Source: Microbacter margulisiae | GTDB taxonomy: Bacteria > Bacteroidota > Bacteroidia > Bacteroidales > Paludibacteraceae | DNA length: 64,000 nucleotides | Assembly: GCF_014192515.1 (NCBI RefSeq) | Contig: NZ_JACHYB010000002.1 | Coordinates: 434,001-498,000 of the forward strand | Direction: 5' to 3' | Shown: piece after piece, positions 58,653 to 64,000 of the stretch | Position numbering within the stretch: position 1 is the stretch's first letter | How the letters are laid out: each line of letters begins with the position of its first letter | Position numbers and translations under genes: made by a program | The notes under the pieces: model-generated | Database searches by the model: none | What the model was told of the DNA's origin: nothing | What the model saw: only the letters and a program-made list of their open reading frames with translations

Positions 58653-59340
58653 TAACTATTAAGTAGATAGTAGTTATCAAATAACTGAATGACAGAGTAA
58701 CTGAATGACCGACTCAATTGACAATGGAAATCTGAGATTAAAGAAGATGAAAACCTCAAAGTAGTGTAGTAGCCGGTAGGTAGTAGGTAGTAGAAATCTG
58801 AAAATCTGGAAGCTTACCCTAAAGGACTTTTAAACAACAAATGGTTGAAGAAGAAGTTACGAAAGCTGGAACCCCCTGTCCTTCAATCCTTCGCTCCTTC
58901 AATCTCTTAAAGAGGCATAGCCCTGACATCTTAACACCTGAATAGTAAACATCAGAAAGTTAAGGTAGATATAGAATGTCTAACCCTTCCCCCTGCGGGT
59001 CCTTCCCTTCAACACAAGGGAAGAGGAATCTGTCAAAAATGCTAAGGCTACCATGGTTACGGAAGATGATGCTCAAGTGCTGTCAGACGAGCGGAACGGA
59101 GGGGTTGGAAAGTAAATAACTGAATGATAGAATAACAGAATACCTGACAAAACAGCATGAATTTAAAGAAGTTTCGGGAAGATAAGAAGATAAAAACTGC
59201 AAAGTAGACAGTAGTTGGTAGCTAGTAGATAGTAAGAATCTGAAAATCAACATATAGTTAGCGGTAAATGGTTAATGATTCAAAAACGCCTGTCTTTCAA
59301 CCTTTGACTCTTTAGATTCTTGGTTCTTTTATTCAAGCTT
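58653..59340 (+). repeat. Dispersed modular repeat R5, downstream of GH66
   Basis: This 688-nt non-coding gap is the longest copy. Rightward from the GH66 stop: TAACTGAATGACAGAGTAAC, AACCTCAAAGTAGTGTAGTAG (58753-58773), AATCTGAAAATC, the double-hairpin element (58981-59108), then a second, diverged core CTGCAAAGTAGACAGTAG and GTTAGCGGTAAATGGTTAA. The six-hairpin gene begins 24 nt later. Confidence 0.78.
58981..59108 (+). repeat. Double-hairpin element, copy in R5 (second hairpin deleted)
   Basis: It starts TAACCCTTCCCCCTGCGGG and ends GGAGGGGTTGG. Hairpin 1 is perfect: CTTCCCTT (59002-59009) / AAGGGAAG (59016-59023). The GTCCCCTTT/AAAGGGGAC hairpin seen at 63847-63868 is missing here by a clean deletion. 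Confidence 0.68.
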
Positions 59341-59363
59341 TTCAAATTATCATTTTTTTTCTC

Positions 59364-62066
59364 ATGACAATCACCCACAACATCACAACGCTGCGTTCTT
59401 TCCTTGCTGCCGTGCTCGCATGCGCGTTATGGCAAATCACATCAGCACAACCGGAAAAGACTATTTTCCGGTCAAAAGCATACAACATTCTGGAAAATAA
59501 AGTAGAACAGGGAAAATTCACCGCCGAAGCCGCTTCGGATACGTCCCTTTTTTCCAACTACCATAGTCCAGATATTGATCAATACAGTCCTACCATTTGT
59601 TTCAAATTCAGCATTAACCTTCGTGACAATGAAATGAACTTCGGCAAAAATCATTGGGTCACGTTACAACCGCAAAGCGGGAAATGCGTCACTACCGTCT
59701 TGTTTGGAAAACCATCCGTTGATACGGTTGCTGTTGCCCGGGAAACCAATCTGGCTCCCGGTACACAATGGACGGTTCGTCTTGATATGCGTAACGTACT
59801 GAAAGCATTCAAAGAAAAAGGATACTACACACTTTTCAATGGAGAGAAATTATACAAAGCGGATTTCAAAGGGGTATATATTGCCGGAGGGACACGTCCA
59901 TTATCATGGGATTTTAACAATCTGGGCAATCAACCTTCTTATCAGTTACATGACCCGGAAGGCAATGGCATCTACACAACAACACTCATCATGAACACAC
60001 CGGCTGATGAAAAAAGAACCTGTGCCCAATGGCTTCTTTCCAGAAATCTCTCGGCTTGTCCCCGTTATAAATCGGAATATCCGCTCACGGATGCCCTCTA
60101 TAACCTGGCTTTGGAAGAAATGATCAAGGCGGTCGAACCGGACAGTACGTTCCGTACCGGCAAAGAATGGGGAGGTGTCTGGACTCGCGACATCAGTTAT
60201 TCGATCATTCTTTCCATGGCCTCGCTACAACCTCAGGTTGCCCGGTATAGCCTTCTGCGAAAAGTAAAAAACGGAAGAATCATTCAGGACACGGGAACAG
60301 GAGGCGCTTATCCGGTATCGACAGACCGGATGATCTGGTCGGTTGCCGCATGGGAACTCTATAAAACCACCGGCGACAGAGCCTGGCTACAACAAGCCTA
60401 TGCCATTATCCGTAACTCAGAAAATGACGACCGGCATAATGCCTACGATCCTGCTACCGGTCTGGTGCATGGCGAATCAACATTCCTTGACTGGCGCGAA
60501 CAAACCTATCCTACATGGATGCAGCCGGCGGATATCTATGCAGGAGAAGATTTGGGAACTAATGCCGTGCATTATGAAGCCAACATCGTATTATCCGGCA
60601 TGGCTGAGGAACTTCATGACTACAAAGCGGCAGCGTTATACCGCCAGCAGGCTCAACGAATTAAAGCGGGCATTAACACCTGGTTATGGATGAAGGACAA
60701 AGGGTATTACGGACAATACCGGTATGGAAGAAATTATCCGGTGCTTTCGCCGAGATCGGAAGCCCTTGGCGAAGCGCTCTGCGTATTGTTTGGCATTGCT
60801 GACCCTCAACAGCAAAAGTCGGTAATCGAAAACACACCGGTCACCACTTTTGGCATTTCGTGTATCTATCCTCAAATCCCCGGTATTCCTTCCTATCACA
60901 ACAATGCTGTATGGCCTTTCGTGGAGTCTTACTGGGCTTTAGCTTCTGCCAAAGCTGGCAATGAGAAGTCGGTGCTTGAAGCTATGGCCTCGGTCTATCG
61001 TCCTGCAGCACTTTTTCTAACCAATAAAGAAAACTTTGTGGCTTCCAATGGCGATTTTGCCGGAACACAAATCAACTCCGACAATATGCTGTGGAGTCTG
61101 TCGGGTAGCCTGAGCCTTATCTATAAAGTCATTTTCGGTATGGAATTTCAAAAAGACAAACTTATCTTCCATCCTTTTGTTCCAGAAACGTTACAGGGAA
61201 ACCGCTCACTTACTCATTTCAAATACCGGAAAGCACTGCTTACCATCGATATGCAGGGATATGGCAATAGTATCCGTTCGTTTGAACTGGACGGCAAAAC
61301 GACAAAACCCTTTGTGCCATGCACGCTCACCGGACTGCACACCATCAAAATCGTACTGGCAAATAATACCTTCCCCGATTATAAGATACATAAAGTTGTT
61401 GATTACACCAGTCCCGAGACACCGGCGGTAACGCTTGCCGGGAAAAAACTTTTGTGGAAGTCCGTGCAGGGGGCAGTTAGTTACCTCGTACTCAAAAACG
61501 GCCATGCAGTGATGCATACCATCAATCTGTCGTATCCTGTGCAAGGCAATCATTATGCAGAATTCCAGGTTATTGCGGTTGATAAAAACGGAGTCGAATC
61601 ATTTGCCAGTGAACCCCTGGCTGTCAATACTTCATGGGATGCGCAAACCCTTGAAATGGAAAAGTATGCACCCAAAGCAGGATATCCTTACAAGAACTAT
61701 TCCGGATCGGGTTTTGTGGAGATAAGCAAAACCCAAAATAGAAGCATCACCATTCCTGTGAATATCCGGATGCCGGGTATATATGCCATCCGGTTTCGCT
61801 ATGCAAACGGCAATGGTCCCATCAATACTGACAATAAATGTGCATTACGCACATTACGAATCGATCACCAGCAAGCTGGTACCATTGTGTTTCCTCAGCG
61901 GGGCACTAATGAATGGTCAAACTGGGGATACAGTAACACAGTACAGGTATCACTCACCAAAGGTCAACATCAGATTGTTCTCTCCTTTGAACCTTCGGAT
62001 GAAAACATGAATGGCGCTATCAATCAGGCCATGTTGGATTGCATGGTCATTAACCGGATCAAATAA
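59364..62066 (+). CDS. Secreted six-hairpin glycosidase-like protein with C-terminal CBM-like domain
   Basis: This is a 900-residue protein with signal peptide about 1-28 (ending TSAQ). An N-terminal beta region (about 60-215) contains a SusE-like patch (FKGVYIAGGTRPLSWDFNN, PEGNGIYTTTLIMN). The central part (about 235-600) has the pattern of an (alpha/alpha)6 six-hairpin glycosidase (WGGVWTRDISYSIIL, TFLDWREQTYPTW, HNNAVWPFVESYWALASAKAGN, SDNMLWSLSGSLSLIYKVIFGM). An Ig/Fn3-like segment follows, and a CBM35/CBM6-like jelly-roll ends the chain (about 755-900; YPYKNYSGSGFVEI, GIYAIRFRYANGNGP). Acidic residues in WTRD and FLDWRE are candidate catalytic positions. I could not assign a GH family; GH15/GH63-like clans are the nearest in pattern. 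Beside GH66 it may be an exo-acting alpha-glucosidase. The gap upstream is a repeat, so it may be transcribed separately. Confidence 0.8.
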   Translation: MTITHNITTLRSFLAAVLACALWQITSAQPEKTIFRSKAYNILENKVEQGKFTAEAASDTSLFSNYHSPDIDQYSPTICFKFSINLRDNEMNFGKNHWVTLQPQSGKCVTTVLFGKPSVDTVAVARETNLAPGTQWTVRLDMRNVLKAFKEKGYYTLFNGEKLYKADFKGVYIAGGTRPLSWDFNNLGNQPSYQLHDPEGNGIYTTTLIMNTPADEKRTCAQWLLSRNLSACPRYKSEYPLTDALYNLALEEMIKAVEPDSTFRTGKEWGGVWTRDISYSIILSMASLQPQVARYSLLRKVKNGRIIQDTGTGGAYPVSTDRMIWSVAAWELYKTTGDRAWLQQAYAIIRNSENDDRHNAYDPATGLVHGESTFLDWREQTYPTWMQPADIYAGEDLGTNAVHYEANIVLSGMAEELHDYKAAALYRQQAQRIKAGINTWLWMKDKGYYGQYRYGRNYPVLSPRSEALGEALCVLFGIADPQQQKSVIENTPVTTFGISCIYPQIPGIPSYHNNAVWPFVESYWALASAKAGNEKSVLEAMASVYRPAALFLTNKENFVASNGDFAGTQINSDNMLWSLSGSLSLIYKVIFGMEFQKDKLIFHPFVPETLQGNRSLTHFKYRKALLTIDMQGYGNSIRSFELDGKTTKPFVPCTLTGLHTIKIVLANNTFPDYKIHKVVDYTSPETPAVTLAGKKLLWKSVQGAVSYLVLKNGHAVMHTINLSYPVQGNHYAEFQVIAVDKNGVESFASEPLAVNTSWDAQTLEMEKYAPKAGYPYKNYSGSGFVEISKTQNRSITIPVNIRMPGIYAIRFRYANGNGPINTDNKCALRTLRIDHQQAGTIVFPQRGTNEWSNWGYSNTVQVSLTKGQHQIVLSFEPSDENMNGAINQAMLDCMVINRIK

Positions 62067-62110
62067 TTACCGTAAAAACAATTTCTAAAAGCTTAGGTGA
62101 AACAAAAAAG

Positions 62111-62178
62111 ACAAAGCCGACAGGTATGGAATGATGAAGACCCATGGCGATGAACTATTAACTACCTATAGGCTTTGT
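62111..62178 (+). other. Two-step stem-loop downstream of the six-hairpin gene
   Basis: ACAAAGCC (62111-62118) pairs with GGCTTTGT (62171-62178), and inside it AGGTA (62122-62126) pairs with TACCT (62163-62167), leaving a 36-nt loop. A second small stem, TTCCATT/AATGGAA, lies at 62196-62218. TTCCCTTT follows the first stem. It is a possible transcript end or structured RNA. The rest of the 62067-62443 gap has no gene. Confidence 0.45.
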
Positions 62179-62405
62179 TCCCTTTGCGATCACCGTTCCA
62201 TTTCAAACGACAATGGAATGATTTCAATTGAACAGACTCTGATATATACCTTCTGTAAGGTAGCATATACCCTTTGCCAATTAGCTTCGACATTCCGCAA
62301 TCTTGCATAAATAGGTTATATTACTGATTATAATACATTTATTGAAATATAAGTTTATGTAAAGAAAAAATTCTGTTCCAGAGAACAAGGAAAAAAACTA
62401 TTTCG

Positions 62406-62413
62406 TAGTTTTG
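62406..62413 (+). promoter_or_regulatory. Candidate -7 box for the DUF2905 gene
   Basis: TAGTTTTG matches TAnnTTTG and lies 31 nt before the ATG at 62444. It overlaps a TTG codon in the same frame, which argues against that TTG as translation start. No -33 match was seen. Confidence 0.4.
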
Positions 62414-62443
62414 AAGCAGGAAAATCAGCCGAATTATACACAA

Positions 62444-62671
62444 ATGATTATGCATTATATCGGTAAAATATTGATTATACTCGGAATCCTATCTGTCGTA
62501 GCCGGAATCATTGTCTATTTTCTGGGCGATAAGCTTGGATGGCTGGGACATTTGCCGGGAGATATCCGGGTAGAAAAAGAAAATTTTGGCTTCTATTTCC
62601 CGATCACCACCATGATCATCGTCAGTGTTGTAGTGACACTCATCATCCGGCTGATCCAACGTTTTTTCTAA
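62444..62671 (+). CDS. DUF2905 small membrane protein
   Basis: This is a protein of about 75 residues with two hydrophobic helices, IGKILIILGILSVVAGIIVYFL and FPITTMIIVSVVVTLIIRLI. They flank the DUF2905 signature LGHLPGDIRVEKENFGFYFPIT. I place the start at the ATG at 62444 (or 62450, two codons on), because these give the usual length of about 70 residues; the frame extends upstream to a TTG that lies in a probable promoter box. The family is widespread, small, integral to the inner membrane and without known function. It is not part of the glycan loci: it stands alone between the six-hairpin gene and the TetR gene. Confidence 0.88.
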   Translation: MIMHYIGKILIILGILSVVAGIIVYFLGDKLGWLGHLPGDIRVEKENFGFYFPITTMIIVSVVVTLIIRLIQRFF

Positions 62672-62940
62672 GAATGACATATCCTCCTTTTTTCGTTATC
62701 CATCTTCCGCAATTTGTCCAAAACGGGGTAAATCCAGGTCAAATGTAATCCACCATATACCATTATTTCCCTTATTCTTGCTTTACTAATTCAATTTCAT
62801 AGGACATTCTCCTTTCCTGACTCATTTGTCATCCTCCTTGCTTATTGCTATCCAAAAAGAATATATGAGATATTCTGAATTGATCAATTCCCAAACAAAC
62901 ATTTTTATATATTATTATTTCGTAATTATATTACATACTA

Positions 62941-62971
62941 TTGACAAGCAATTATTTTCAATATATCTTTG
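62941..62971 (+). promoter_or_regulatory. Promoter of the TetR-family gene
   Basis: TTG (62941-62943) lies 20 nt upstream of TATCTTTG (62964-62971), matching both Bacteroides elements (TTTG/N19-21/TAnnTTTG) at proper spacing. It is the best-matching promoter in the window. Upstream, 62672-62940 holds nothing recognisable. Confidence 0.7.
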
Positions 62972-62978
62972 CATCAGA

Positions 62979-63005
62979 TTAATAGTACTATTAAATAGAT
63001 CTATT
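62979..63005 (+). promoter_or_regulatory. Two overlapping palindromes, probable TetR autoregulatory operator
   Basis: TTAATAGTACTATTAA (62979-62994) is a perfect 16-bp palindrome. AATAGATCTATT (62994-63005) is a perfect 12-bp palindrome right after it, with the same half-site AATAG. The centres are 13 nt apart. They lie between the -7 box and the ATG, where a bound repressor would block the start of transcription. Confidence 0.7.
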
Positions 63006-63021
63006 ATATACAACTATTGAA

Positions 63022-63642
63022 ATGGAAATTAAAAAAGATCACGACACAGAAAAGGTAATTCTTGAAACTGCCGAACGACTCTTTCTGGAAAAGGGATTTG
63101 CAATGACTTCGACGGTAGAGATTGCCAGGGAAGCCGGTTGTAACCAAGCCATGGTGCATTATTATTATCGTTCAAAGGAGAATTTATTTCAATCCATTTT
63201 TGAGCAAAAACTCAAGCTATTGATGTCATCCTTTGAGGAAACTAATCAAAAGGAGATAAATTTTGAAGAACGGTTAACGCAGATCATCGGATCACACTTC
63301 GAAATGATACGAGCTAATCCAAAAGTTCCTTTCCTGATATTCAATGAGTTGATCACAAACCCGTCAAGAATTGACTCTCTGAAAGAAAAAATGGGAAGCC
63401 GCACATTATCGGTCTTTATGCAGTTACAAAACGAGCTTCAGACCGAAATTGATAAAGGAAACATTTGTCAGATCGATATGATCGATCTGGCTTTCTCTAT
63501 CATTTCCCTGAATGTCATGCTCTTTTTAGGCTCCCCAATCCTTCGCATAATTACCAAAATGGAAGATGCAGAATTTGAATCATTAATAGAACATCGCAAA
63601 AAAGAACATGTACGCATCATACTCGCCAGTTTGAAACCATAA
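63022..63642 (+). CDS. TetR/AcrR-family transcriptional regulator
   Basis: This is a 206-residue regulator of normal TetR length. The N-terminal DNA-binding domain (about 8-56) has the family helix-turn-helix (ILETAERLFLEKGFAMTSTVEIAREAGCNQAMVHYYYRSKENLF is the pattern region; recognition helix around NQAMVHYYY). The remaining all-helical part (about 60-206) would bind an effector and dimerise. The promoter is well formed and contains two palindromes directly before the gene, so autorepression is likely. No efflux pump or other target gene is visible before the window ends; the following DNA is repeat. The effector is unknown. Confidence 0.94.
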   Translation: MEIKKDHDTEKVILETAERLFLEKGFAMTSTVEIAREAGCNQAMVHYYYRSKENLFQSIFEQKLKLLMSSFEETNQKEINFEERLTQIIGSHFEMIRANPKVPFLIFNELITNPSRIDSLKEKMGSRTLSVFMQLQNELQTEIDKGNICQIDMIDLAFSIISLNVMLFLGSPILRIITKMEDAEFESLIEHRKKEHVRIILASLKP

Positions 63643-64000
63643 ATAACAAGAGGTCAATCTCAAAGTAGTTTAGTAGCAATCGAATAACTGATAAAACAGC
63701 AAGAAGTTTGGAAGTTAAAGGAAGTCCAGAAGATAAGGAAGATCTAACCCTTCCCCCTGCGGGTACTTCCCTTCAACACAAGGGAAGAGGAATCTGTCAA
63801 ACAAACATAGGCTACCATGGTTACCAAAAGATAATGTTCAAGTATTGTCCCCTTTGGTGAAAGGGGACGAGCGAAGCGGAGGGGTTGGAAAGTAAATAAC
63901 TGAATGACAGAGTAACAGAATAACTGATAAAACAGCAAGAAGTTTGGAAGTTAAAGGAAGTCCAGAAGATAAGAAAGATCTAACCCTTCCCCCTTCAGGT
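63643..64000 (+). repeat. Dispersed modular repeat R6, becoming tandem at the window edge
   Basis: Rightward from the TetR stop: CTCAAAGTAGTTTAGTAG, GAATAACTGATAAAACAGC (63682), the double-hairpin element (63745-63888), then GAATAACTGATAAAACAGC again (63918) and a second element start (63981) cut by the edge. The period is 236 nt. Translated frames here are repeat artefacts. Confidence 0.8.
63745..63888 (+). repeat. Double-hairpin element, most complete copy
   Basis: It starts TAACCCTTCCCCCTGCGGG and ends GGAGGGGTTGG, whose ends are imperfect inverted repeats (AACCCTTCC / GGAGGGGTT). Hairpin 1 is CTTCCCTT/AAGGGAAG; hairpin 2 is GTCCCCTTT GGTG AAAGGGGAC (63847-63868), both perfect. GCTACCATGGTTA lies between them. 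Confidence 0.72.

Noticed and set aside
62411..62443. TTG start for the DUF2905 protein
   Set aside because: The codon overlaps a TAnnTTTG box, and the extra residues are not part of the family.
63643..64000. Possible CRISPR array
   Set aside because: The repeat unit is 236 nt with no short repeat/unique spacer pattern and no cas gene nearby.

Overview
The window is a chromosomal segment of a Bacteroidota bacterium, most likely order Bacteroidales. The evidence is the density of SusC/SusD pairs, a hybrid two-component regulator with an AraC-type C-terminus, lipoprotein signals ending in Cys, AT-rich intergenic DNA and promoter boxes matching the Bacteroides TAnnTTTG -7 element. Genus cannot be fixed from the sequence. 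No rRNA, tRNA, CRISPR array, transposase or phage gene was seen.

Region 1 (1-48222, all minus strand) is a large xylan utilisation locus. Read in the direction of transcription it has three parts. (a) Hexuronate and debranching block: an SDR mannonate oxidoreductase, UxuA mannonate dehydratase and a GH115 alpha-glucuronidase. (b) Second operon: a GH2 lipoprotein, a GPH-family sugar:cation symporter, a GH10 xylanase, a cytoplasmic-type GH43, a secreted GH43-CBM6 enzyme and a GH30 xylanase lipoprotein. (c) Core block: two tandem SusC/SusD pairs, a surface glycan-binding lipoprotein, a GH10 xylanase, a hybrid two-component sensor-regulator, an SGNH acetylesterase, a GH3-PA14 beta-xylosidase, a GH39 enzyme, a double-CE1 esterase, a GH5-GH43 fusion and a GH127 beta-L-arabinofuranosidase cut by the left edge. 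The core order (susC-susD-susC-susD-lipoprotein-GH10) matches the xus cluster known from Prevotella/Bacteroides xylan users. Together the set can bind, cut, de-esterify, de-arabinosylate and de-glucuronidate glucuronoarabinoxylan, import the products and feed glucuronate-derived mannonate/fructuronate to central metabolism.

Region 2 (48625-62066, plus strand, divergent) is a smaller alpha-glucan (probably dextran) locus: a TPR/DUF6377 membrane regulator closed by a perfect terminator, then SusC, SusD, a SusE-type lipoprotein with repeated binding modules, a GH66 dextranase-like lipoprotein, and a large secreted six-hairpin glycosidase-like protein of uncertain family.

Region 3 (62406-63642) holds a small DUF2905 membrane protein and a TetR-family regulator with two palindromes in its own promoter.

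The most interesting non-coding signals are these. A ~107-nt promoter module is present twice, ahead of the core xylan operon and ahead of the GH2 operon, and contains a heptamer repeated at 21-nt spacing that fits an AraC-type dimer (candidate operator of the locus regulator). Hairpins sit between the surface-binding-protein gene and the first endo-glycanase in both loci. A modular repeat family fills gaps immediately downstream of stop codons, always in the same orientation relative to transcription, and part of it is a ~130-145-bp double-hairpin element that becomes tandem (236-bp period) at the right edge.
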